Shown one piece after another: positions 32,455-41,489 of a DNA stretch of 42,901 nucleotides (the stretch's first letter is position 1; every line of letters starts with the position of its first letter). Source of the stretch: an uncultured Bacteroidales bacterium (lineage in GTDB: Bacteria; Bacteroidota; Bacteroidia; Bacteroidales; UBA932). The position numbers and the translations under genes are program-made. The notes beneath the pieces were generated by a model. The model saw only the letters and a list, made by a program, of their open reading frames with translations. It did no database searches and was not told the DNA's origin. The stretch is from the NCBI GenBank assembly GCA_946055165.1, contig CAMGFA010000014.1, forward strand, positions 1 through 42,901. The letters run 5' to 3'.

Positions 32455-35265
32455 ATGAAAAAATTGATATTGACAACAGCGGCTCTGCTTGGCGCAGTAC
32501 TTCTTTCAGCCCAGCAGATGCCTCCGATTCCTGTGGACGAAGCAGTGCGAATCGGACAACTTGAAAATGGTCTCACCTATTACATCCGTCATAACGAGGA
32601 ACCAAAAGGCCAGGCCAATTTCTACATCGCCCAGAAAGTGGGCTCCATTCTCGAAAACGACGACCAGAGAGGTCTTGCCCATTTTCTTGAGCACATGTGC
32701 TTCAACGGTACGGAGCATTTCCCGGGAGGCAGTCTCATTACCTATCTTGAAAGCATTGGGGTAAAGTTCGGTGCTGAACTCAATGCCTATACTTCCATAG
32801 ATGAAACTGTTTATAATATCGACAAAGTTCCAGTAGCGAATGTTCCTAGTTCAATTGACTCCTGCCTTTTCATCCTTCGTGACTGGGCCGGCGGTCTTCT
32901 GCTCACCGATGAAGAAATTGACAAGGAGAGGGGTGTTATCCACGAGGAGTGGAGAAGCCGTTCCAATGCCCAGCAGCGCGCTTACGAGAGCGTTCTCCCG
33001 AGAATTTTCCCTGGCAACAAGTATGGTGAGCGCCTTCCTATAGGTACTATGGAAGTCGTGGACAACTTCCCTTATCAGGTGCTCAGGGACTATTACCATA
33101 CATGGTACCGTCCTGACCAGCAGGGAATTATCGTTGTTGGTGATATAGATGTGGACTTGATTGAGGCCAAGATTGTGGAGATTTTCTCTTCCCTTCCTGC
33201 AGCTGCAGCCGATGCTCCTGAACGTTACTATGTACAGGTCGAGGACAATCCTGAAACCATCGTGGCAAGCTATGAGGACAAGGAACTTCCTTATGCAACG
33301 AGCTATATCTTTGCAAAACATCCGAATGTGCCGAACGAGGCCAAGTCCACTCTCGACTATATGCTCTACGATTATGTCATTTCCATTGTTGACATCATGG
33401 CCCAGGCCAGGGTTCTGGAAATGACCCAGAAGAGTGACCCTGATTTTGTGGATGCAAGTTTTGGGGACGGCTCCGACTTCTTCATTGCAAAGACCTGCGG
33501 TTCATATCAGGCCTATGTGATGTATGATGAAAACCAGATGCTCAGGGCTCTTACCAGTCTTTATAGAGAGATGCTGAGGGTTGTGCGTCACGGATTCACA
33601 GCTTCCGAGTATGAAAGGGCCCGTACCGAATATCTTTCCCAGCTGGAATCGGCTTACAATCAGAAAGACAAGCGCAAGAGCAGCAGTTTCTGCCGTGATT
33701 ATGTCCGTCATTTCATTGACAATGAACCTATTCCGGGAATTGAGAATGAATTTGCCCTGATGTCGCAGCTGGCTCCGAACATTCCTGTTGAGATGGTCAA
33801 CCAGGTTTGCGCCACCTTCAAGGGTGAGGGTAACCTTGTTGTTGTGAATATGCTGCCTGCAAAAGAGGGCTTGACATATCCTTCTGAGGATGAAATTGCA
33901 GCAGCTCTTGCAGCAGTTGAAGCCGAGGAGATTGCTCCTTACGAGGATACTTGCTCTGATGAGCCTCTCATCAGCAAAATCCGCAAGCCGGGCAAGGTTA
34001 AAAAGACAGAGGAAGCTGCTTTCGGATTCAAGAAATACAGCCTTTCAAATGGTGCCACGGTTTATTTCAAACAGACCGACTTCAACAAAGACGAAGTTCT
34101 TTTCAGTGCATTCAGCTGGGGTGGTACTTCCCTTTACGACCAGACTGATGTGACTGTAAAGGTTGTTGGGGAGCTTGCTGATATCGCCGGTGTCGGCAAA
34201 TTCAATCTTGTTGATTTGAACAAGGCTCTTGCAGGCAAAAAAATTAGCCTGTCTCGTGTTATCGGTACATATGATGAGCGTATCAGCGGCAGGTCCACAC
34301 CAAAGGATTTGGAGACTCTCTTCCAGCTCAACTATCTGTATTTCACCGAACCACGTTATGATGAAGAAGCTTTTGCTTCCTACAAGGTGCGTACTGCTTC
34401 GACCCTTCTTAACCAGGAGGCCCAGCCAACAAAGGCTTTCCAGGACAGCCTTATTCACAATGTTTACCTCTGCCCTGAAAAAGTCCTCGGAATTACTTAT
34501 GCAGATGTGGACAAGATCGACTACAGAAAGGCTTATGAAATCATCAAACAGCGTTTTGCAAATGCAGCTGACTTCACCTTTGTAATTGTGGGCAATGTGG
34601 ATGAGCAGACCCTTGTACCTCTTCTGAACAAATATGTGGCTTCACTTCCTGCCAAAGGGAAGAAGGAAACTTTCACCGCCTGTGATTATAATTTCCGCAA
34701 GGGTGTGAACGAGAGCATCTTCAACAGGGAAATGGAAACACCGTTTGCAATTAACTTTATGGCATACAGTGCTCCTTGCGAGTACACATTGCGCAATTAC
34801 CTTCTTGCAGAACTGTCCGGATCGGCTCTTGGAGTAGAGCTGTATGAGGAAATCCGCGAAAAGGAAGGCGGCACTTACGGAATTAATTCCCTTATTGAAA
34901 TCAAGCCTTATGAGGAAGAGTCCGCCCTTCTTGAAATTGTTTACCAGTGTGCTCCTGAGCGTGCAGAATATCTGAACAGCCGCGTGAATGAAATCGTTTC
35001 GGAATATGCCAAGAACGGTCCTAAGACTGAGAATGTCGAGAAGGCAAGATTGAATATGGCTAAGAGTTTTGAGGAGGATGTTACCGAAAACTCTTACTGG
35101 TCCGGAAATATGCAAAGCCTGCTCAAGAACAAGGTCGATATGCATACGGATTATCTTGAGATTCTCAATTCTATAACAAATGAGGAAATCCGTGAATTTA
35201 CAGAGAATATTCTTAAATCCGGAAATGTTCATTCAGTAATAATGTTGGGAACTGAAAAACAGTGA
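32455..35265 (+). CDS. M16-family zinc metallopeptidase, double-domain, exported
   Basis: The 936-residue protein has a signal peptide (about 1-20). Active-site HFLEH is at 76-80 (inverted zinc motif HxxEH), with the downstream acidic helix around IHEEWRSRSNAQQRAYE supplying the third ligand. The second half is another M16 domain pair without HxxEH and probably shapes the chamber. Such enzymes degrade peptides in the periplasm. The stop overlaps the GTG start of the GH2 gene (GTGA). Confidence 0.93.
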   Translation: MKKLILTTAALLGAVLLSAQQMPPIPVDEAVRIGQLENGLTYYIRHNEEPKGQANFYIAQKVGSILENDDQRGLAHFLEHMCFNGTEHFPGGSLITYLESIGVKFGAELNAYTSIDETVYNIDKVPVANVPSSIDSCLFILRDWAGGLLLTDEEIDKERGVIHEEWRSRSNAQQRAYESVLPRIFPGNKYGERLPIGTMEVVDNFPYQVLRDYYHTWYRPDQQGIIVVGDIDVDLIEAKIVEIFSSLPAAAADAPERYYVQVEDNPETIVASYEDKELPYATSYIFAKHPNVPNEAKSTLDYMLYDYVISIVDIMAQARVLEMTQKSDPDFVDASFGDGSDFFIAKTCGSYQAYVMYDENQMLRALTSLYREMLRVVRHGFTASEYERARTEYLSQLESAYNQKDKRKSSSFCRDYVRHFIDNEPIPGIENEFALMSQLAPNIPVEMVNQVCATFKGEGNLVVVNMLPAKEGLTYPSEDEIAAALAAVEAEEIAPYEDTCSDEPLISKIRKPGKVKKTEEAAFGFKKYSLSNGATVYFKQTDFNKDEVLFSAFSWGGTSLYDQTDVTVKVVGELADIAGVGKFNLVDLNKALAGKKISLSRVIGTYDERISGRSTPKDLETLFQLNYLYFTEPRYDEEAFASYKVRTASTLLNQEAQPTKAFQDSLIHNVYLCPEKVLGITYADVDKIDYRKAYEIIKQRFANAADFTFVIVGNVDEQTLVPLLNKYVASLPAKGKKETFTACDYNFRKGVNESIFNREMETPFAINFMAYSAPCEYTLRNYLLAELSGSALGVELYEEIREKEGGTYGINSLIEIKPYEEESALLEIVYQCAPERAEYLNSRVNEIVSEYAKNGPKTENVEKARLNMAKSFEEDVTENSYWSGNMQSLLKNKVDMHTDYLEILNSITNEEIREFTENILKSGNVHSVIMLGTEKQ

Positions 35266-37649
35266 AAACCAAAAAATTAATTATTTCGGGGCTTGCATTG
35301 GTCACTTTTGTGGCTTCTGCAGCCCCTTTTACATTGCCGGGACAGGTTCCGGCAGTGGTGGAACTTAATTCCGACTGGTCTTTTGCCCTTGGAAATGCTG
35401 CAGAGCCCGAATTGGATTTCGGCTGCGGAACGGAGTATTTTTCATATTTGAGCAAGGCTGCATCCATCCATAACACCGGTCCGTACAGTTTCTCTTTTGA
35501 GGAGGACAGCCGGTGGCAGAAGGTCAATCTTCCGCACGACTGGGCATCGTTCCAGCCATTCGATTCTCTGGCAAGCTACAGTCATGGTTTCAAGACGGTG
35601 GGCTTCAAATACCCTGAAAGCAGCATCGGCTGGTACCGGAAGACAATCATAATTCCCGAAGAATACAGGGGCAAGCACCTTAGGCTTCGATTCGGCGGAA
35701 TTTACCGCAATGCCCGGATTTGGGTGAACGGCTTCTATCTTGGAGGAAAGGAAAGCGGCTATATCAGCCAGGAATACGATATCAGCGACTATCTGCTCTA
35801 TGGTGCTGACAATCTTATCTGTGTCAGGTGCGATGCCTCTCTGGAAGAAGGCTGGTATTATGAAGGTGCGGGGATTTACCGTCCGGTGAGCATTGCAGTG
35901 AGCGAGCCTTTGCATTTTGCCAGCAAGGGAATAAAATTGAGCTATACTCTCGACCCGGATTTTGCAAAAGCTCACGTGAAGGTGGAGAGTGAGGTTTGCA
36001 ACGATGCAAACGGCAACTCCACAGATTATATTACGGAGTATATCATCAACACTCCTTCGGGAATGGAACTGGCCCGTTTCCGCAGTCAGGGCAGGGCAAT
36101 CGAAGCCCGCAAAAGCCGTATTCTGAGCACCGGATTTGCCTTGAGCGGACTGGAGTTCTGGTCACCGTCCTCACCTAAGCTCTACGAAATCCGTTGCAAT
36201 CTCTACGATTCTCAGGGACGTCTTTGCGACAGCCAGACCCATAAACTGGGAATAAGGAGCATAGAGATGGATCCTGACAGGGGGCTTCTGCTCAACAATG
36301 AGCCTTTCAAAATCAAGGGGGTGAACCTGCATCTGGACCATGCCGGAGTGGGAACTGCAGTGCCGAAAGGCCTGCTGCGTTACCGTCTGGAGAGGCTCAA
36401 GTGGATGGGCGTGAATACCATCAGAAGTAGTCATAATCCAGTGGACGATGCTTTTTTGGAGCTTTGCGACGAGATGGGTTTTCTTCTCTATGAAGAGACC
36501 AGGCTTATGGGTATCAACCCTTATCATATTGAACTTGTGGAGGATATGATTCTATCCGGCCGCAATCACGCCTGTGTTTTCCTTTGGGGAATTGGCAATG
36601 AAGAGTGGGGAATAGAGTGGAATGAAAGGGGCGAGCGGATTACCCGCACAATGGCTCGGTATGTCCACAAACTCGACCCGGAACGGAAAGTGGCGGTAGC
36701 ATCGTCCAGTGGCCCGAATGTTCTGCTTGGCAGCGATGTGGCAGGCTACAATTATATCCGTCAGCACCCGATAGATGACAATCACAAGCAATATCCGCAG
36801 CGCATTGCCCTTGGCAGCGAGGAGACTACCGGCTGCGGCACAAGGGGAGTTTATTTTCCTTGCCCTGCCGAGAGCGGCCGCAAGATGTCCCGTAATTTCG
36901 ACCCGGCCGATTCTCTTGGCTTTGCAGCATCGGAGGGTTGGGAATTCTACAATGACAGGGAATGGCTGATGGGATTCTGCTACTGGACAGGCTTCGACTA
37001 CAGGGGAGAGCCTACTCCGATGCAGTTCCCGGCTACAGGCAGTTTCTTCGGTTTGCTGGACTATTGCGGTTTCCCGAAGGACGAGGCCTGGTATGTGAAA
37101 TCCCGCTTCAGCAGCGAGCCGACAGTATATCTGTTCCCGCATTGGAACCTTTACGGGATGGAGGGACAGACTGTCCGCATGAGGGCATTCAGCAACTGCG
37201 ATGAAGTTCTTCTGAGCCTGAACGGCAAGGAAATATCGCGTGAGCAGGTGGGCCGTAACGGGCTCGTGGAATGGGACTTGCCTTTCGAAAGCGGCAAGCT
37301 TCAGGCAAAGGCCTACAGTGACGGAGTTCTGGTTGCCGAATACAGTCTGGAGAGCAGTGGCGCTCCTGCCAAAGTTCAGGCCGATGTGCACTCCTACGAA
37401 GGCGGAATAAAGGTGGTGAACTTGACTGTGCTCGATTCGGCCGGCCGTCTTGTGCCCGATGCCTGTGTGGATATAAAGGTGAAACTGCCTGGGAGTACAG
37501 AATTCCTCGGATGGGGCAACGGAGACAGTGCCTTCACTCTGGACGAGAAAAACCTGGCAGAGTTGCGCAGTTTCAACGGCTATGCCCAGCTCATACTCTT
37601 CAGCGACAGGGAAGACTTCAATTTCACTTCAAAGAACTGCAGCTTATAA
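35262..37649 (+). CDS. Glycoside hydrolase family 2 (beta-galactosidase type), exported
   Basis: The 795-residue enzyme has a signal peptide (about 1-20) and the GH2 order: jelly-roll sugar-binding domain (WYRKTIIIP, NARIWVNGFYLG), immunoglobulin-like domain, then a TIM barrel with NTIRSSHNPVDD. The acid/base is Glu447 in GIGNEEW and the nucleophile Glu520 or Glu521 in ALGSEETTG. A further beta domain ends the protein. The substrate is not visible. The GTG start overlaps the stop of the M16 gene by 4 bp, an unusual pairing of peptidase and glycosidase. Confidence 0.92.
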   Translation: MKTKKLIISGLALVTFVASAAPFTLPGQVPAVVELNSDWSFALGNAAEPELDFGCGTEYFSYLSKAASIHNTGPYSFSFEEDSRWQKVNLPHDWASFQPFDSLASYSHGFKTVGFKYPESSIGWYRKTIIIPEEYRGKHLRLRFGGIYRNARIWVNGFYLGGKESGYISQEYDISDYLLYGADNLICVRCDASLEEGWYYEGAGIYRPVSIAVSEPLHFASKGIKLSYTLDPDFAKAHVKVESEVCNDANGNSTDYITEYIINTPSGMELARFRSQGRAIEARKSRILSTGFALSGLEFWSPSSPKLYEIRCNLYDSQGRLCDSQTHKLGIRSIEMDPDRGLLLNNEPFKIKGVNLHLDHAGVGTAVPKGLLRYRLERLKWMGVNTIRSSHNPVDDAFLELCDEMGFLLYEETRLMGINPYHIELVEDMILSGRNHACVFLWGIGNEEWGIEWNERGERITRTMARYVHKLDPERKVAVASSSGPNVLLGSDVAGYNYIRQHPIDDNHKQYPQRIALGSEETTGCGTRGVYFPCPAESGRKMSRNFDPADSLGFAASEGWEFYNDREWLMGFCYWTGFDYRGEPTPMQFPATGSFFGLLDYCGFPKDEAWYVKSRFSSEPTVYLFPHWNLYGMEGQTVRMRAFSNCDEVLLSLNGKEISREQVGRNGLVEWDLPFESGKLQAKAYSDGVLVAEYSLESSGAPAKVQADVHSYEGGIKVVNLTVLDSAGRLVPDACVDIKVKLPGSTEFLGWGNGDSAFTLDEKNLAELRSFNGYAQLILFSDREDFNFTSKNCSL

Positions 37650-37665
37650 GTACAAGCAGCAGAGG

Positions 37666-37710
37666 CAGATAGTCCTTGAATTTCTCTTTTAGAAGTTCAA
37701 GGACTATCTG
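37666..37710 (+). terminator. Terminator hairpin between GH2 and pncB
   Basis: A perfect 15-bp stem (37666-37680 with 37696-37710) has a 15-base loop and is followed on the plus strand by TTTGTATTGAT, a weak T tract. It lies 17 bp after the GH2 stop. It is the only terminator-like hairpin in a non-coding gap between convergent genes here, and may also slow minus-strand transcripts from pncB. Confidence 0.75.
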
Positions 37711-37747
37711 TTTGTATTGATGTACCGATTTGCTGCTGACATTGAGC

Positions 37748-39223
37748 TCAGCCTTTGAAGTTTTCGATTTCCCTGACCAGCCTGTCCATTATGGCGTATT
37801 TGCACTCGTGCAGCTCCTGGGAAATGTCCACCTTGAAATAGTGCGGATTGATGAGACGTTTCTCACTTGGAGACAACCTGTCGAGATTCTCTTTGTAGTA
37901 GAGTCGTTTTTCTTCGAGGCTCTGCTCTTCAAAGCAGCGATGTCTGTTTTCTATCATTTTCAGCTGCAAAGGCTTGGCACTGTATTGGCCCGGCAGGAAG
38001 GTTTTGAATTTGAAGCGGTCGATTTCGTCGAAGATGGTGATTTCCTCGTTGTTTTGGAGTTTTTTCTCGCTGGCATCGCCCTTCAGGCAGGTGAGATCGG
38101 CCTTGAAGATGCCGTCGGCATTGCTTATTCTCCAACTGCGCTGGAAGCCCGGGTTGATGGTCTTGATGCGGTCTTCACTCATTTTCATAACCGGCTGGCC
38201 GTCGAGCTGGACCAGTTTGTAAACATTGCCGAAGCAGGGGGCTTCCTTGCTCGTGGCTATTGCATCGCCCACTCCATAGCAGTCTATGCATGCTCCCTGG
38301 CGCTCCAAATCGGAAATCAGGTATTCGTCGAGTGAGTTGGTGGCGAATATTTTGCATTTCCTGAAACCGTTTTCGTCGAGCACTTTGCGGACTTCTATGG
38401 AGAGGTAGGCAAGGTCTCCGCTGTCCAGGCGCACGCCGTAGCCCTGAGGGTAATTGTCGTCTATGCCGTTGTCCCTGAATGCGCGCATTGCATTGCGCAA
38501 GCCGCATTTGAGAGTGTCGTAGGTATCTATAAGCAGTATGAGCCCTTCTCCACGGTGGGTATTTATGTAGTTGTCGAAGGCGTGGTATTCGCCTTCCACG
38601 CTGCAGAGGAAGGAGGTTACGAAACTGTGGGCCATGGTTCCTGTGCTGCCGCAGCCCCACTTGGCACCTGTAAGTACGTTTGATGTCCCGGCGCAGCCTG
38701 CAATGATGGCAGCTTTGGCTCCGTAGATGGCTGCCCAAGGGCCGTGAGCCCTTCTCGAACCGAATTCGCTTACAGGCTTGTTCGTGGCCCTGCACACTCG
38801 TGAAGCCTTTGTGGCCACAGCCATCTGGTGGTTCATTATGCAGAGCATCGGAGTTTCAAGAATCTGGGCCTGTATAAGCGGGGCCTCGACAATAATTATC
38901 GGCTGGTTCGGGAAAACAATCTCTCCCTCTTTCATTGCGTAAAGATTTCCGGTGAAATGCATTTTTGAGAGGTATTCCCTGAAAGGCGCGTATTCTTCGC
39001 CCGGAAGGAATTTCTCGAAATAATCCGCCTCCTTGCCTCCGAGGGCAAGCACCATCTCAATCACCTCGTCCACGCCGCTTACGACTGCCCAGTTGTTGTT
39101 CTCGGGGGCTTTGCGGTAAAACAGATTGAAGACGGCCATCGAGTCCTGTCTTCCGGACTCGAAGAAAGACTTTCCCATTGTGTACTGGTACTTGTCGGAA
39201 CAGTAGGAAAAATCTATGTTCAT
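37748..39223 (-). CDS. pncB: Nicotinate phosphoribosyltransferase
   Basis: The 491-residue enzyme joins nicotinate to phosphoribosyl pyrophosphate with ATP to give nicotinate mononucleotide in the NAD salvage path. Family segments include KYQYTMGKSFFES, EFGSRRAHGPWAAIYGAKAAIIAG, GTSNVLTGAKWG, GTMAHSF, LLIDTYDTL and GVRLDSGDLAYLS. The frame is open to 39367, but the ATG at 39223 gives an ATGA overlap with the acyltransferase gene and the proper N-terminus. Confidence 0.95.
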   Translation of the reverse strand: MNIDFSYCSDKYQYTMGKSFFESGRQDSMAVFNLFYRKAPENNNWAVVSGVDEVIEMVLALGGKEADYFEKFLPGEEYAPFREYLSKMHFTGNLYAMKEGEIVFPNQPIIIVEAPLIQAQILETPMLCIMNHQMAVATKASRVCRATNKPVSEFGSRRAHGPWAAIYGAKAAIIAGCAGTSNVLTGAKWGCGSTGTMAHSFVTSFLCSVEGEYHAFDNYINTHRGEGLILLIDTYDTLKCGLRNAMRAFRDNGIDDNYPQGYGVRLDSGDLAYLSIEVRKVLDENGFRKCKIFATNSLDEYLISDLERQGACIDCYGVGDAIATSKEAPCFGNVYKLVQLDGQPVMKMSEDRIKTINPGFQRSWRISNADGIFKADLTCLKGDASEKKLQNNEEITIFDEIDRFKFKTFLPGQYSAKPLQLKMIENRHRCFEEQSLEEKRLYYKENLDRLSPSEKRLINPHYFKVDISQELHECKYAIMDRLVREIENFKG

Positions 39224-40158
39224 TGATAAATGTGAATTGATTTGCTGTAAAGCCATGGAGCGAAGAGGGTGCAGATGCAGACAGCGGCTGCAAGTGCCCA
39301 GTGCAGGGTGCAGAACGATACTGCAGCAGCCACAATCAGAAGCAGAGGCAGAAGCACCAGTCTGCATCCGAAGCGGACAGTGTTGCTCCAGACTTTGTCT
39401 TTCATTTTGGAATTGATTATCAGTGCTGCCAGCTCTATGGGCCAGCAGAAAAGAAGGCTGAGAAGAAGTGGAATTGATGCCAGAATGCGCAGTGCTGCAG
39501 GGTATTTCCGTTTTTGGGGCTCTTTCACAAGTTCCTGTATTTGAGCTGTCAGAATGCGGCTGCGCTCTCTTTTGTCCTGAACGGAAAGGTATTCTTCGGC
39601 TCTTCTGGCTTTTCCGTAGTGCAGGGTGCAGTCTGCTCCCGGATGCAGGAAATCGGACCAGCAGATGCCGGCCGGAATTATGTAAAGGGGCTTGTCAAGC
39701 TTTTCCGCCGCTTTGGCTGCAATGGCGAAGATGCCTCCTTTTGCCGGCTGAACTTCATAGCTGGCCTGATGCATGCCTTCAACGAAGACGCAGAACGGCA
39801 CTCCGTTTTCCAGGCATTCAACAACTTTGTCGAATACGGAATCGATTTTGCGCACCTGATCCAGACCGTCCCTGAAACGGGCCATCGGAACTATTCTCAG
39901 AAAGGTGAGGATACGGGCGATTTTCTTTTTCTTGAAGATGTCGGCCCTTGCTCCGAAAGCAGTGGCTCTTTTTTCTGCCTGAAGCACCACCAGAGCGTCC
40001 ATAAGCGCGTTGCTGTGGTTGGGCGCAAGGATGTATATCCCGTCCGAAGGCAGATTCTCCCGCCCTTCGACTTTGAGGGAATGGAAGCAGGAGCGGATGC
40101 ACCAGTCCACGTAGTGCCTCAAAAAGCTGTAGAGCCAAGATTTGTTCCAAATTTCCAT
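39220..40158 (-). CDS. PlsC-type phospholipid acyltransferase
   Basis: The 312-residue protein has the acyltransferase site NHSNALMD (His48, Asp54; spacing HX5D as in some Bacteroidetes members), and FVEGMHQ takes the place of the usual FPEGTRS. Two or three C-terminal hydrophobic segments anchor it in the membrane. It should acylate a glycerophospholipid or a related lipid; the substrate is unknown. The -7 box at 40174-40167 ends 8 bp before the ATG at 40158, which excludes the longer frame. Confidence 0.83.
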   Translation of the reverse strand: MEIWNKSWLYSFLRHYVDWCIRSCFHSLKVEGRENLPSDGIYILAPNHSNALMDALVVLQAEKRATAFGARADIFKKKKIARILTFLRIVPMARFRDGLDQVRKIDSVFDKVVECLENGVPFCVFVEGMHQASYEVQPAKGGIFAIAAKAAEKLDKPLYIIPAGICWSDFLHPGADCTLHYGKARRAEEYLSVQDKRERSRILTAQIQELVKEPQKRKYPAALRILASIPLLLSLLFCWPIELAALIINSKMKDKVWSNTVRFGCRLVLLPLLLIVAAAVSFCTLHWALAAAVCICTLFAPWLYSKSIHIYQ

Positions 40159-40166
40159 ACTGCATG

Positions 40167-40174
40167 CAAATTTA
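40167..40174 (-). promoter_or_regulatory. -7 box of the acyltransferase-pncB operon
   Basis: TAAATTTG on the minus strand fits TAnnTTTG, 8 bp before the ATG, so the leader is only a few bases. It lies 14 bp from the divergent -7 box at 40188-40195. Confidence 0.55.
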
Positions 40175-40187
40175 ACAAATAATTGTC

Positions 40188-40195
40188 TATCTTTG
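40188..40195 (+). promoter_or_regulatory. -7 box of the 420-residue lipoprotein gene
   Basis: TATCTTTG fits TAnnTTTG exactly, 31 bp before the ATG at 40227. The -33 region overlaps the divergent -7 box and does not match TTTG. Confidence 0.5.
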
Positions 40196-40226
40196 CCCAC
40201 ATAAACAGTTTTAAACACGATGTATT

Positions 40227-41489
40227 ATGAAAACTTCATCAGTTTTTCTTACAGGCCTTTGCCTGTATCTTGGCTGCCTTTCGTGCAGTACTACTTATCA
40301 GAAAGCTAAAATTATTGAGAAAGAAGGACTTGCGGCTTCGCTCCGTCTCCCCAGCGAACAGGAGATCCGCCGCTATGGTGCTGCATCGGGCCAGTCCTCG
40401 GCTCCGGCCCCGGGCGGTGGCTATCTTATGCGCAGGGTGGTGGACGATCAGAGCGGGGAAGAATCGGCCCTGGAAAAACTGGATGCCGCAGTGCTCGTGG
40501 CCCGCTTCCGCAACACTTGCGAAAGGCAGGGCAAGGTAAACTTCGAGTTCCTGCTGGTGGCATCGGACAGTCTGCAGGACCCCTCCTGGCAGCTGCGTTT
40601 CTTCCCTGTGCTCCATTTCGGGGACGATACACTCGCGCTGCAGCCAGTCTATCTCACCGGCGAAGATTTCCGCAATGCCCAGCTGGAGGGCTACAGACGT
40701 TTTGCCGACTTCGAGCGGAGCCTAAGCCGCGACAGCTCTTATTTTTACGATCGACGTCAGATTGAGGCTTTTCGCGAGCGCTTTCCCGACACGCCCGATT
40801 CTGTTCTGCAGGAGCATTTCTCCCGCAAATGGATGAAACGCTACAATGCCCTGAGGCTTTCCAAAAAGGAGCAGCTGCGCTCGCGCTATATCAGCAATCC
40901 TTTGGCAGACAGCGGAGTACGCAAGGATTCCACTTCCGGAAGCGGAGAGCAGTTCGTCTATCTCTATCGCCAGACAATTCCCACAAGGCCGGGATTGAAG
41001 AAGTTCGATCTCAGTCTCGAGGGTGGCATTTACAATTCCAGAGGACTGGTGTGCAGCCTTCGCAGCAGCGAGCCCATTACCTATTATGTGAGCTCGCTCA
41101 GTACTTTGGCCGATGCTTCACTCTGCTTGGGAGGAAACTATAAGGAAGGACTCAAAGCTTTGGAAAACAGGGACTTTGAAAAAGCTCTCGAGATATTGGC
41201 GCCTTATGGGGACTATAATTCTGCACTTTGCTATCTTTGTCTGGACTACAATGCCACGGCAGCTGCCCTGCTTGAGAAAATGGAACAGCGCGCCAATGTG
41301 TGCTATCTGCTGTCTCTGAGCTATGCCCGCAGGGGACTCAAGGAGCAGTCCCGCGAGATGATAAGCCGCGCTGTGGATATGGAAGCGCAATACAGATATC
41401 GCGGCAACCTCGATCCCGAAATTGCCGCGATTATCAGAGAGTACAAGCTCTTTGAACAGGATGATTATTCCTGTGAAAGTTTCTTGTAG
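40227..41489 (+). CDS. Lipoprotein of unknown function
   Basis: The 420-residue protein has a signal peptide with lipobox GCLSC (Cys20). The middle part is beta-rich and charged (about 85-300, including FEFLLVASDSLQDPSWQLRFFPVLHFGDDTLALQPVYLTG). The C-terminal part (about 295-400) is helical with short TPR-like pairs (KEGLKALENRDFEKALEIL, ANVCYLLSLSYARRGLKEQSREMI). I do not recognise a family. It probably sits in the outer membrane facing the periplasm and may scaffold an envelope complex, which is inference. Its end overlaps the convergent nifJ gene by 25 bp. Confidence 0.75.
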   Translation: MKTSSVFLTGLCLYLGCLSCSTTYQKAKIIEKEGLAASLRLPSEQEIRRYGAASGQSSAPAPGGGYLMRRVVDDQSGEESALEKLDAAVLVARFRNTCERQGKVNFEFLLVASDSLQDPSWQLRFFPVLHFGDDTLALQPVYLTGEDFRNAQLEGYRRFADFERSLSRDSSYFYDRRQIEAFRERFPDTPDSVLQEHFSRKWMKRYNALRLSKKEQLRSRYISNPLADSGVRKDSTSGSGEQFVYLYRQTIPTRPGLKKFDLSLEGGIYNSRGLVCSLRSSEPITYYVSSLSTLADASLCLGGNYKEGLKALENRDFEKALEILAPYGDYNSALCYLCLDYNATAAALLEKMEQRANVCYLLSLSYARRGLKEQSREMISRAVDMEAQYRYRGNLDPEIAAIIREYKLFEQDDYSCESFL

